A stretch of 30,105 nt of DNA. Origin: Pelargonium nanum. Taxonomy: Eukaryota; Streptophyta; Magnoliopsida; Geraniales; Geraniaceae. Position numbers and translations under genes: made by a program. The stretch is taken from contig JAYMTF010000791.1 of NCBI GenBank assembly GCA_036897485.1, positions 1-30,105 of the forward strand. The letters run 5' to 3'. Below the pieces are notes generated by a model. The model did no database searches. It worked only from the letters and a program-made list of their open reading frames with translations, and was not told where the DNA came from. Shown here one piece after another: positions 10,001 through 20,044 of the stretch; position 1 is the first letter of the stretch, and every line of letters starts with the position of its first letter.

Positions 10001-13000
10001 CAAGATAAAACTCGTCATATAGAAACATGCTACAATACCTTACATCTGACATATAAACAAATTTATATGATTCTTGACAAATGCCTTCGATCCCATTACA
10101 CAAATTACATACATACCACAAACTACTTCAAGATGAAAATAAAGGAAGGTGATAATAAATAACCACAGGATCACTGTAAACTAAGCTTATAAAACATCTT
10201 CAACTTGCCTGATAGAAGTGCCAGTAAAATCCATATTCATAATTAGCCACAGTGCATATAAAAGACACTGTGAGCCGTCGAGACCTTCGAGATTCAGCTA
10301 AGCCTGTTCTCCAGTCTTGATGCTTCCACAGCAATCCATGATCCTCTTCGTGCAAACAGACACAATTTTCAATTGTTTCAACACCTCCAGTGAAGTCTGT
10401 GAAGTGGGCATCAAAGTATTTTATATTGCCCAGACAATCACAACCCTGTAGTAGTATACCTAGTAAGTTTCAGCAGCAAGATAAAGAAAGCAAGGTATTC
10501 AAACAGGAAAAACATGAAATGCAAAGAATAGTTCACAAACCCTCTTCAGAGAGTGTGCATTTTTTCCAAGGCCGTCTTCTCCAGCATCAAATGCATTTTT
10601 TCTGTAATGTGGTTCATTTGGATCTCCATAAGGCACAACCATCTCCACAAAACTCAACCTATGGGCTACAGGTCTATGACCCCGACTACCATCAATGTAT
10701 GCAACAGAATATATAATCAAACCCTCCCGGGAAGTGAACCCAATGCGGAAATTCCACTGCCAACCAGCAATAAAACAATGACACTGGTTAATGCACGGTT
10801 TTGAATTTGGCAAAATGATAAAAATAAAATAAGTAACATTCAATATATGAAGACCAACCTTCTGCCATTCTACAAAATAACCATCAACGCGAAAGCTAGG
10901 ACCTTCTGGTTGAATAATTTCTAGGGGCTTCACATCACTCCGATCAACACCACCTCTTGTTTCACCAGCAGTATAGTTCCTTAATGGATCAGCAGGAGGA
11001 AGAGGAACTAATTTACGGTCTTCAAATTCAATGACTACCATATTTTGCATATCAACAAGTACATAGATGCCCTCAACTGGGCGTGCATAACCATTTTCCA
11101 TTGGACAATCACTTTCAGTTCTACAGAAAATAAGAGGTTTAGCAAGTCTCCGGCTAGGAGCATCTGCCTCACTATGATAGCCAACACACCTGTATAGAAC
11201 ATACAAAGAGCACGACTTAACATTATCAACCAATCCATGGCCAAGGGTAAGGGTGTAGATTTAACTGACCATGCATCAACCATCACAAGATCCATATCTT
11301 CAATACCCCTTTTTCTCATTGCATCTCTAAATGGAGGGAAGTCTTTCACAACAGCTTCACATTCAGCATATTCCACAGCATCCTAATGTAAAAAATAATT
11401 AAATAGAACAAAATATGATTACCAAGAAACACTGTCACTAGAATAACTGAGAAATTACAACAAGTACTAGATAAACAACTGCAACAACATTAAATGATGA
11501 AAGATAAAAATGTGAACTGCAATTTTGTGAAGATTATTTGGGCAAAGCCTTTTACTAAAAATTAGAATGGCAATTTCAGATCCAAACCATGGGCGGCTGA
11601 ACATCTGGAATCACTTCTGATGATATCACTTTTCCTCTGTGGTGGCCACCCCGGGTAACAGCATGTACTTCTGATAGCTCAACAATCCATACACTTGTCA
11701 AGTTTGACTTTTTGTTGTAAACAACAAGTCTAGCTCGTCTAGGAGGGAGCTTGGTTGGAATTACAGGTCCACCTTTGGTTTTAGGAAGTAATGACAGTTG
11801 AAAGGGAGGAAAGAAATATGCATCTGCCAATGCAACAACATGTTTCTCTGGTTCTAACAAAACCACCTCCACAAAACGCATGCTATCCCTGACCTGGAGC
11901 AGGTAGCAGAAAACTAAGGTCACAACCACAAAAAACAGAGACAAAAGCCAAAAAACAAGAGCTTTACAAGAGTTATGTCGTGGTGTAATCCTCAACCTCA
12001 GGAGTGGCACCAGCAGCCCTGACAGTTGCCACTGCCACAGATATTTCAGCAGCAGACAAAGGATCCAAAGGATGGCTAGATTGAGCCCTAAGCATGACTG
12101 GTAACCCTGCATGACCAATATGACACATTAGATTAATCAACTGTGGAGAACAAAAACATAAGATCAGGCAGAGTGTATGACTAAACTTTCAGCACAAATG
12201 CATAAAGATACACACAGTGACATAGCTCCACCAAACACTAGCACCATAGTACTTGGCTATGATTAAAAGCACAAGAGAAATCTATAAAAATTTGCAACTA
12301 TTAACATATTATACAAGTCTCACTAAAAATGACGAGAAATGAAAATGAGATTTCCCAAAATGCATCCAATTCCAACTAATATCATTGTAGAGCGTATATT
12401 TCCATCCAATCTTTCAGTTAAATTAAAAGAAGATAAAATCATAAAACTCAACTATGATTGCATTAATAAACCTCAGACATCAAACTAAATTGCATCATCA
12501 TCAGCAGTCACAAAAGCATAACAGATACAATAGTTAAGAGAAAAGAAAAAAAAATCTCGCAGAGCTATTTTTGTTTTCCTTCCTCAAAAACTGACAAAAA
12601 CAGGAATCACCTGAGTAAAGTCAAAAACAAACAACCACACTGAACAACAATCACAATCCACCATCGAGATCAATCACCACAAAAATCAAGTTACACGCAC
12701 ATATGACATATTTGCGTTAGCTTCATCAAATTACACAAAATCTAAAGCAGGCTTGCTCGTATCGTTCATATTTCTCACATCAGAGACACAGAGAGAAAAA
12801 AAAACATAGTTTGAGACCGGGAGATGTACCTTTGGCGGAAGCATTGGCAGGAACTGTAATCAAAGGTGCGTTGCTAGCTGCGCTCTTCTCTACCAGCTGT
12901 TGATCGTCTCTGCGGGCAGCGAGCGGCGGCGACACCTCGCTCCATTCCTGGACGACGACAGGCGCGGCCGATCGCGGAGCGGAAGCGGCCTGGCTATGAA

Positions 13001-13034
13001 TGGAGAGCGTCGCCTTTTTCGAAGCTGAGGCCAT
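7048..13034 (-). CDS. Peroxisomal copper-containing primary amine oxidase
   Basis: It oxidatively deaminates primary amines and polyamines to aldehyde, ammonia and hydrogen peroxide, using copper and topaquinone. Twelve exons in transcript order: 13034-12830, 12106-11997, 11893-11588, 11382-11270, 11189-10859, 10756-10541, 10445-10209, 9927-9742, 9056-8916, 8235-7967, 7357-7276, 7185-7048. They join in frame to 777 residues, about the length of Arabidopsis At2g42490 (CuAO3), which it closely resembles. The catalytic Asp is in FDAGEDG (about residue 412). The topaquinone precursor is Tyr 496 in ANYEYGFYW. The copper ligands are His 546 and 548 (APVHQHFF) and His 712 ([12 protein letters not shown]). 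The protein ends LLAKL: AKL is a PTS1-type peroxisomal signal, and no secretory signal is seen. Intron 7 has a GC donor (10208-10207). Intron 9 and intron 10 each carry a foldback element. The ATG at 13034 begins MASASKK, as in relatives. Confidence 0.96.
7640..7875. mobile_element. Stowaway-like MITE in CuAO intron 10
   Basis: The left end is CTCCCTCCGTCCCAAAATA at 7640, the hallmark terminus of plant Stowaway (Tc1/mariner) MITEs. The right end, TTATTTTGGGGCTGAGAAAG, ends at 7875 and is its diverged inverse. Both ends are flanked by TA (7638-7639 and 7876-7877), the expected target duplication. The element is about 236 bp with no coding capacity. It lies within the intron between exons 10 and 11 of the amine oxidase, away from the splice sites. 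Confidence 0.85.
8511..8860. repeat. Long imperfect foldback element in CuAO intron 9
   Basis: The two halves (about 8515-8690 and 8705-8858) are inverted copies of each other along most of their length. For example, AGTATCCATTTTATGCCAAC on the left pairs with GTAGGCACAAAATGGATACT on the right. The word GTATCCATTTTGT, or its complement, recurs about seven times, so each arm also has internal subrepeats. The outer ends GTTCCCTTGGTATCC and ATACTAAGGGGATC are inverted repeats. The structure fits a non-autonomous DNA element. No target duplication was found. Confidence 0.65.
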
Positions 13035-13110
13035 TGTAAGGGGTTCAAGAGCTCGCCAAATCCACCGCAGTAGGTCTCGATACAGTCTACTGACATACAG
13101 CAAATCTCTG

Positions 13111-13131
13111 ATCTCTCTCTCTCTCTCTCTC
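13111..13131. repeat. CT/GA microsatellite in the CuAO 5' UTR
   Basis: About ten CT dinucleotides lie 77-97 bases upstream of the amine oxidase start codon, so the transcript would carry a GA run in its leader. GA/CT tracts are common in plant 5' UTRs and can bind GAGA-binding factors. Confidence 0.7.
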
Positions 13132-13196
13132 GCTTTCTCTACCCTGAGAACACACACAATCGCAGTAGGAGAAGCTTCAGGAAACCTGAGATGTGT

Positions 13197-13247
13197 TTAG
13201 TGTTTGGGCTTTTTTGTTTTGGCAATGGAGAGTCTGTGAAAATCCAT
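13197..13247 (-). other. Candidate uORF in the CuAO leader
   Basis: If transcription starts about 25-30 bases below the TATA box at 13299-13293, the first ATG in the leader is at 13247. It opens a 16-codon frame (MDFHRLSIAK...) ending in TAA at 13199-13197, 163 bases before the main ATG. It is a small upstream frame that could reduce or condition translation of the amine oxidase. Its relevance depends on the true transcription start. Confidence 0.35.
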
Positions 13248-13292
13248 GACAGAGCAAAAAGAAAATAGGAGCGAGTCATAGAGATGGAGGCA

Positions 13293-13314
13293 TTTTATAG
13301 GTGGGAACCACGTG
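13293..13314 (-). promoter_or_regulatory. TATA box and G-box of the CuAO promoter
   Basis: On the minus strand TATAAAA occupies 13299-13293. A palindromic G-box CACGTG lies at 13309-13314, directly upstream. The spacing to the start codon leaves a leader of roughly 230 bases. G-boxes bind bZIP and bHLH factors in light, ABA and jasmonate responses; whether this one is used is inference. Confidence 0.5.
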
Positions 13315-13386
13315 CACAGTATTGCCACCTCAACTTCATTACTAGATAAACTAAAAGTTTACTTATTTTTGTAGAAAAAATTACTA

Positions 13387-13597
13387 ATGTATTTTCCTAT
13401 AGCAGATGTCATCCATGTTATTTTTCACAGCTCTCTCAATTGCAATATTTTATTTGTAAAACGAAACGTTGTCGCCCCTGCGCATCTTCTGGCTACTTTA
13501 GATAGAACAGGAAATGCAACAACATGGATGTGTAATAATTTAAACTCTGTCATCTTTGCAATATTGAATGAAGTTTTATTTTAGTATCAAAAAAAAA
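13387..13597 (+). mobile_element. LINE 3' end: RNase H-like C-terminus plus poly(A) (relic)
   Basis: A plus-strand frame reads FVKRNVVAPAHLLATL, then a Trp-containing segment and FAILNEVLF before TAG at 13582-13584. This follows the pattern of the C-terminus of the RNase H-like (RVT_3) domain in plant non-LTR retrotransposons, [FV]-[VK]-R-x-x-N-x-x-AH-x-LA. A run of nine A residues begins five bases after the stop (13589-13597), as expected for a LINE tail. The upstream catalytic part of the domain is missing, consistent with 5' truncation. The ATG at 13387 is probably not a functional start. Confidence 0.5.
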
Positions 13598-13729
13598 TTT
13601 TGAACTAGCGGTCGTTCATCGATTTTATTAGAATAGAACAAGTAAATTTGTTGCACTAAAAATTTAATTTCTTATGACTGGATTCGATCCGAACTTCTTT
13701 TGAGTTAAATTCGAATTGTTAGCTCTTCA

Positions 13730-14150
13730 TTAACCAATAAGAGTACAAAAAGAGCTATGTAGCCAAAGTTTAGATACATCAGCTTTACCAAAAGAAGCTA
13801 ATCTATGGGCTTGATCTATATATGCCCGCTTTACAAGCTGAACTGCATATTTACAAAAAAAATGTATTAAACAAAAACCGGATATCATCAAAAATATATT
13901 TGCAAGATGTATCCAACACTACTCCACCCCTAATCCACCTGAAAGCACGTGCACAATCAATAAGGAAGATAAGAACATTAACATTAAAGTGCACACAAAA
14001 GAGCAGCGCATGGAGTAACGATAATGCTTCAACTTCTAAAGGAGAAGAGCACTGAAGAGGGAAGGAACAACGAGCAAGGATAATATCATTCTTTTTCAAC
14101 TTCCATCCTCCTCCTGCTACAGCGCCAACAAAGCCTCCATCAGTCTCCAT
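13730..14150 (-). mobile_element. RNase H-like (RVT_3) domain relic with one frameshift
   Basis: A minus-strand frame from 14150 reads a plant RVT_3-type RNase H-like domain: ILARCSFPLQCSSPLEVEAL, LLHALLFC, DCARAFRWI and YIFDDIRFLF. It runs into a stop just after an eight-base T tract near 13855. Shifting frame at that tract restores the family's C-terminus, KYAVQLVKRAYIDQAHRLAS, through to TAA at 13732-13730. Such domains end many plant LINE polyproteins and also occur as stand-alone host copies. The frameshift and missing upstream reverse transcriptase suggest a dead fragment. It faces the plus-strand LINE tail at 13.4-13.6 kb. Confidence 0.55.
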
Positions 14151-17149
14151 TATTAGACCATGACTAGATTGATTGGGGAGGGGAGCATGAGGCGAGATCG
14201 ATTACTTGCGAGCTACATGGAATGATGAATATCCTTTTTACCAATTTGCATTAAGGGAAAGAGCTGAAACGGTTATCATTGCTTAGGTAATAGATTTACT
14301 CATTTTTAAAATAAAAGTTAGAGTTAAGATTGATATTTTTAGTACTCGACTTTGTAACTAACTAATTCAAATACTTTATTATATAATTTAATAATCAAGA
14401 CACATATTTCCACATCGAAGACTTGTATTTTCATGTAGTTCATCTAACGTACATATTAGTGAGGATATATTATTTCAGGATAAGGGAGAATATAGAATTT
14501 TTAGAAAAAATATATATAAGACAATAATCAACCATGAATGGATAGGGAGAGTGTGTGAGACAGTGAGGTTTAGATTTGGGTGGGGTGGGACCCAATGAGA
14601 TAGGTGATAGCTGGTTGTGATATTGGCTTGATAAGGCCAATATAATTTGGATTTTCTTTTATAAGGACTAGCCTTTGTGGATTGTGGCAATAACTCCCCA
14701 ATGTGCAAATTAGGTCTTAAATTTTCAATAGATCTCCAATTTTATGAGAAGAATTTCGTGTCATTTTTAACTTGTTTTCTATATTGAATTTTCACAAAAT
14801 TCAAAACATATTTGTATATTTCCACTTTATCTTTACTTTGAAGTTATTTATGGTTTCTATTTTAGTGAAGATTGTGTTTGAACTAGAATTTTTATTTAAG
14901 AATTGGTAACTAGATTTTCATTAATAGTTTTTTACTAAGTTCATTCTTCATTTCATTTCTTATAGGTTGATTTTCTTCTAAAATCAAAGACATATTCAGA
15001 ATTTTTGGATGCCTTGAGAATATAAAAACTCAATAATTAACAAAATTGTATTAAGACATTTAAAAAATTGATTATACATCAACTTGAAGAGTCAACAAAA
15101 TGAATTATTAGCAATTATATATTACTAAATCAAATTTTTTAGCAGCAATAATAAGTATAATGGTTTATATTCAAAAACATGGGATGTGATGATCACTCTC
15201 CTACTAGACATCCACTTTACTTTCCAATTGTAATCAAAAGCTGACTCACCTCCACACCATCACCAACCTTCACTATATTATAGTAGTATGTTCCAAAATA
15301 ATTGCATTATTATGATATCACTTATTTTATAGTACTATTCCATTGCTTCTACTTCCACACCAAAAGGCAAAAACAACTTTGTAGCCCACTTTTGTCTAGC
15401 ATATCCAAATTTCTTGGAAGAAAAAATAATTCATGGAATATATATTTGTATATAATTCAGTGGGAAAAAAAAAACTGTACACTCTTAATTAGTATGGTAA
15501 TTTTCCTTAAAAAAAAAATAGTATGGTAATAGATCAACCATAAACTTAAAGTTGTCTGTGTCTTTTTTTTTAATTATTTAAATGAAAATTCATTGGAATG
15601 GATTGTGGATCATACAACACTAGAGTTGATAGATGATGTTGCTCCACTAATCTACAAATAAACAAAACAAACACAAGAGTGAGTGCAATTTCTTTCTTCC
15701 TTTCTTTCCATTTTAGCAAGATGATGTTGCTAGCTTGTTGGATAGACTGTGATAACCAATATGATATGGAAAACCTCTAATGTAGAGCAGTATAAGCACA
15801 CTTGTAACTTTTTTCTCATAAACAATGTTGTTTTTTTGCTCTTTCAATTTAAGTTTTGTGGATCATTCAAATATTATTAAAAAAATAGAGTTTTAATGAA
15901 AAATGTCAACTACTCATATAAATACATAACAAATTTATCTGCGTTCAAAAAGCTTACTTAAGATCAATTTAAACAACAAAAAAATTTTGCAAAATAAATA
16001 TTTTATATTTTGCATATCACACGAAAATGAGCGGAGTGTGCAAAAAAAGAAGAGAGAGGATAGTCGAACGAACATGATGAACAACTAAAACTCGATGGAG
16101 AAGACCAAAAATAGATATTCGGTCATGCATGTGCTTCATTCCCATGCATTAACACCATGTAACTCATAATAAAAAGAAATTTATTTAAGTAAAATGATAT
16201 TTACTCTATATGCATACAAGCATTTCACTTACAAAGTAATTTGCAATTAACATATTGGATAAATCAGAACCATCTTTAATTTGGGTAAATCAGAACCACA
16301 GAAAGTATTTAATCATTAATCTAAATTTTGGAAGAAAAAAAACAAGCAAAAAGGGAAAGATGAGAAAATGAAATTGAAATGAGGAAAGGGTACTTGGGTT
16401 GTGTGAGTCAAAGAATCACATATTGGTGCAGTAGCTTATACAATCAAAATTTGTGACTTAACACTTGGCAAAAGCAACATGGAAAGATGGAGACATGTAA
16501 TGGTCCCCAAATTAACCAATCCAAAAGCATGCAGTTATATATCTCTAAAAGACAAACTTGTTATCATCAAGTAGGTGAGTGTGTGTTCTCTTTTTCCTTC
16601 ATGCCAAAGCTTTTAGCTGTCTCAAACTACCAAAACAATACATCAACCCATTTCCACCATACAAGTTTAAATTTAATTAATTATTTTCACAAATCTCATG
16701 GAGCACAATCCACCAACAATCTGCCTCCAACATCGGTAAGCTTGCACTTTTAGTCCAGGTTCAGCCTATTATATGAATCCCCATTCAAAATTACCAAATC
16801 TTGAAGAGGGCATGCAAATCTTTAGGCCAAACTAAAAAGTTTGATGCTGATCCATCATGCCATCACATTGCATTAAACAAAAAGGTTAACGCTGAAAACA
16901 AGTCCATTGTATTGAGATAAAAACTAAATGCTTAGTTCTTCGAGATCTCAGTTTCAAACCTTAGTGTTTGTACGCTCGCTAATAAATGATAAAAGAAAAC
17001 TAAGTGCTTGTTTCGTACCACTACTTGTTCAACTTTAAGGATTGCCACATATAATTTGAAACAAATTTTCAGGAAAATATGTAAGATAATTGGGGAGAGG
17101 GAGTACTAACGATCAAGAGAAGTTGGCACGAATCCAAACCGAGCACCCA
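14151..17149. other. AT-rich intergenic region, nothing recognised
   Basis: There are long A/T-rich stretches without a domain-bearing frame on either strand. A weak tRNA-like B-box word (agtttcaaacct) occurs near 16949, without a convincing A-box. A short direct repeat containing TAAATCAGAACCA occurs near 16259 and 16287. I see no transposon ends that I can defend. Confidence 0.45.
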
Positions 17150-17430
17150 TGAGTTGTACCTAAAGACCACTAGCATCAAAAGAGACATTGTCTTCCAAAG
17201 TTGAGAACCAAAATCTCTACAAGGAAAGGACGGCAAAACAAGGAGCCCAAACTAGGAGCTTGTGAAGATTTATCACTAGTAACCACCTGAACATAAACAA
17301 GCCAATTTCACATGCAATGAAGAAATAAAAAAATCCTCCAAGTTCTTGACACCCAACCCTCCTTCCCAACCCAGCTAAGCGATAGAGTCCTAATCTCCCA
17401 ACGCCCCATTCAATCTATGATATGGTACTC
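17150..17430 (-). mobile_element. Possible LINE reverse-transcriptase remnant
   Basis: On the minus strand, 17368-17290 reads WEGGLGVKNLEDFF and then SSLHVKLACL. This resembles the GGLG-[IV]-[KR]-x-L...LL-x-K-x-x-W block that follows the reverse transcriptase in plant LINEs. In-frame stops lie just upstream, and downstream similarity is lost within a few tens of codons, so it is a decayed fragment. The match is short and from memory of the family pattern. Confidence 0.4.
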
Positions 17431-18470
17431 ACCATTAACTTCTGATGATGTGGACATTTGTTGATGACATGACAACAGAAACCCATAAAATGCCACTTGG
17501 CCGAAAAAAACTTTCTCTTGCTATAAAATTTTACCGAAAATTCATAGAATGGATAAATTTTTTACATAGCTAGGAAAGTCCATCACTAGAAATAGGTCAC
17601 TAATTGTCCTAAACCTCAAAATGAAAAATAAAAAATACTGGAGTTGTAAAGGATCGTCAACCTCAAACCAATTACTTGTTACCTTTGAGGAACAACAAGA
17701 GATTGAAGGGGGAAAAATCAAATCCATTATATATCACTAATCAAATTTCATTGAAAAACATTCCTCAGTTGGACCTACTCCTACCTTGCATTGGTTGAAT
17801 CTGGTGTTTCTGTTGCTGCAGTTGAGTGGAAATGTGCCATGGCTGTGGCTGGTATGGTCCTTGGCTGTTGAGGTTGATTAATCAGTTGCAGAGATGGTGC
17901 AATTCAAGGTTGGTGGCTATGGAGGAAGATCTGCCGAACACAGCCTCCATGATTGCTATGTTTCTGGTCAGCTTGCTATGGACATGGTTGTGGAGGAAGC
18001 TCCAGCAACCATAAATGGTGTGTTTGAGTTAAATTTTTTGAAACCTTTGTTGAGTGACCAGTAGCAATTTAGGAAAGAAAAGAAATGCCAGACAGAAGAA
18101 GAAAAGGGTGGGAATTGTAATTTCAATAACTACAAAAATTTATAATTAATGCTATCATCTACATCTTAATGATCCTCTTCGAATGTCTAGATTCAAATAT
18201 GAAAATCTAACTTAATACTCACTAAACATCTCAAATTTGTAAAGAACTTCATTGAAGTCCTTACAACACAAAATAAATAAATCATGACACAAATGGCCCA
18301 GATGATTTTATCTCAACCCTTGGGAGTGAACTTGAGACAATCCAAGACATGTAAATAGTTGGACGACTCTCTTGAGCCTATCACTCGTCCAACAGCACAA
18401 CAACAAAATGATACATCATATCTAACAACACTACAATCTTTAAAAAGTTGGAAGAGGTCTTACATTTCAT
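17431..18470. other. Intergenic region between retroelement relics
   Basis: No gene is recognised. A less AT-rich patch at about 17780-18015 has short open frames on both strands, including a Gln/Pro-rich minus frame of about 32 codons ending at a possible donor site. Nothing in it matches a family I know. The rest is AT-rich. Confidence 0.4.
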
Positions 18471-18900
18471 CGATTACATGAATCCTTCAGCATAATTCTT
18501 TTAGATCATATAATGTTGAGGTTGGCTAAATGAATCCTTCACCATAACTCTTTCAGATCTTCTACTCTTACTCTCCTCGACTTAATCATATCAAGTATAG
18601 TATCATATGTTAAGCCCAGCACTATAACATATTTCCTCACTATTTCTTTGCAAGTTAACTTCAATGTGTCTATTAGTTTCTCCTAACTGAATTCTCTGCC
18701 ACTAATCTCCCTCCATTCTACAAACCCAAACCCATATCACATAAAACAATTTTCCGGTGTCACAACATTTAATGATCATATGCTTCCTAAGCATTCTCAT
18801 CTCTGATGCCCCCATTTTATGGCTTTGCAGCCTCTTTGGAGGCTAACACAAGTGCCATATACTGGAACCAGCTCTACAACTAACCTGTTAAAGTGTTGAG
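18471..18900 (-). mobile_element. RTE-type LINE 3' end (relic)
   Basis: Read on the minus strand, a segment at about 18830-18771 gives LQSHKMGASEMRMLRKHMI, the family block usually seen as HKM-x-x-[AS]-EMRMLRW. Further on, 18667-18536 gives KLTCKEIVRKYVIVLGLTYD, then more open frame, one stop, and RIHLAN. This corresponds to the terminal KLTW-x-E-V-V-x-x-D...IHVADP block of RTE-clade plant LINEs. The two blocks are in order with stops and small shifts between them, so the element is dead. A 29-base unit near its end is duplicated (18478-18506 and 18530-18558, 26/29 identical). Confidence 0.55.
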
Positions 18901-19492
18901 CTTTCCTTCACTTTAGGGGAATTTTTTATTACAAAGAACTACAAAGTTCATGACTTTAACCACCATGCTCTAATTTTATTTTCAAGATTATCTCCATAGC
19001 ATAATTTAAACTATTCTTCAAGAACAGAAGAGTACAATAAAGGGGCGACGTGCCTTATTCATCAAAAGAATCAAAACTTATATCTTTAACATCTTAATGC
19101 CTCCCTTTAATGAATAGCAGTACCCAAATTTTGGACACTCGTCATCACAGGAATACAGCACACGATCCTACTCCAGTGCTGTAATAAAATTCTAAATATT
19201 TCCAATGCTTGAGATGCCGTTGCCTAATATTAAAAACAACAATCCCGCAACCCTGAAACCAGTGTACCTAATATCCTCAAATCTAGCATAGCAGAGGGCA
19301 TCATAACACCACACAAAACACAGTTTCACAGCAAAAATCAATGTAACAAACGATTCAAACGCAATAAACAAAAACATTCAAATATAAATCTATAGCTTAT
19401 GTTGTAAAATGACCTCCAAAATAGATCCAAAATAAGCAGCTAAACAAGTACTTTGGTATTAAAAGAACTCAAATTGGAAATTACCCATTAAC

Positions 19493-19693
19493 CTAAGCAG
19501 TGAGCACAACAGCGCCACCATTCTCCTTGATCTTCTTCTCCGCCGTCTTGGACACCAGCTTCGCCTTCACCACAAACGGCTGGTTCTCAGGCAACACACC
19601 TTTTCCCAGAACCTTGAAGTATCCGAACTGAGTCACATCGATCATGGGGACGTTGTCCTTGGACGCCTTGTCCTTGACCTCCTGCGGCACCAT

Positions 19694-19728
<35 letters not shown>

Positions 19729-19781
19729 GGAACTTGTTGCGCAGCCTGTGGAAATAGCGCATACCGACCTTGCCGAAGTAA

Positions 19782-19817
<36 letters not shown>

Positions 19818-19933
19818 GGCATGCCTCCGGCATTACCACGGCCTCCGGGATGCTTGCGGTGCTTGCCGATACGACCGTGACCGGCGCTCACGTGGCCGCG
19901 CTTCTTGCGGTTCTTCTTGAAACGGGTCGTCAT
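19493..19933 (-). CDS. RPL27A: Large-subunit ribosomal protein uL15 (60S L27a)
   Basis: It is a structural protein of the cytosolic 60S ribosomal subunit. The 146-residue frame is intronless and complete. It begins [20 protein letters not shown], the basic Gly/His-rich N-terminal extension of uL15 that threads into rRNA, and continues with [13 protein letters not shown] and [18 protein letters not shown]. The C-terminal globular part has [12 protein letters not shown] and ends [14 protein letters not shown]. The length and every block match plant L27a-3-type proteins. The gene is more GC-rich than its surroundings, as expected for a highly expressed gene. A telo-box and a TATA-like run lie just upstream. 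There is no sign of pseudogenisation. It sits alone, with decayed retroelements downstream. Confidence 0.97.
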
Positions 19934-20019
19934 TTCCGAGCTCTCTGTAGATTGCTGCCGCCGCAGCTGGGGCTACGCTTATGTGGGAGATGGTGTGGAG
20001 CGGAGAAGAAAGGTTAATC

Positions 20020-20042
20020 TAGGGTTTTGGTGATATATATAG
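20020..20042 (-). promoter_or_regulatory. Telo-box and TATA-like element of the RPL27A promoter
   Basis: On the minus strand AAACCCTA (20027-20020) lies about 90 bases upstream of the ATG. A TATATATA run (about 20042-20032) lies just above it. The telo-box next to the transcription start is characteristic of plant ribosomal protein and translation genes, where it drives growth-linked expression. Confidence 0.6.
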
Positions 20043-20044
20043 AG

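Noticed and set aside
10499..11233. 244-codon minus-strand frame as a single exon
   Set aside because: It reads through a real intron (10757-10858) and past the true exon ends. Conserved CuAO sequence is interrupted exactly where GT and AG sites lie.
12780..13157. N-terminally extended amine oxidase reading MCVLRVEKARERE
   Set aside because: The apparent first codon is GTG, not ATG, and the extension encodes the GA microsatellite of the leader. Relatives begin at MASASKK.
13670..13735. Another SINE on the minus strand (B-box-like TTCGGATCGAATCC)
   Set aside because: The A-box candidate is weak, and the sequence directly follows the RNase H-like stop codon, so it is more simply that element's 3' flank.
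16910..16985. SINE-like words (GAGATCTCAGTTTCAAACC)
   Set aside because: Only a B-box-like word is convincing. There is no A-box at the right distance and no similarity to the two SINE copies.
17785..17885. Gln/Pro-rich minus-strand frame (NSQGPYQPQPWHISTQLQQQ) ending at a GT
   Set aside because: It has about 32 codons with a stop immediately upstream, no acceptor-linked partner exon and no family recognised. It may be a gene fragment, but I cannot support it.
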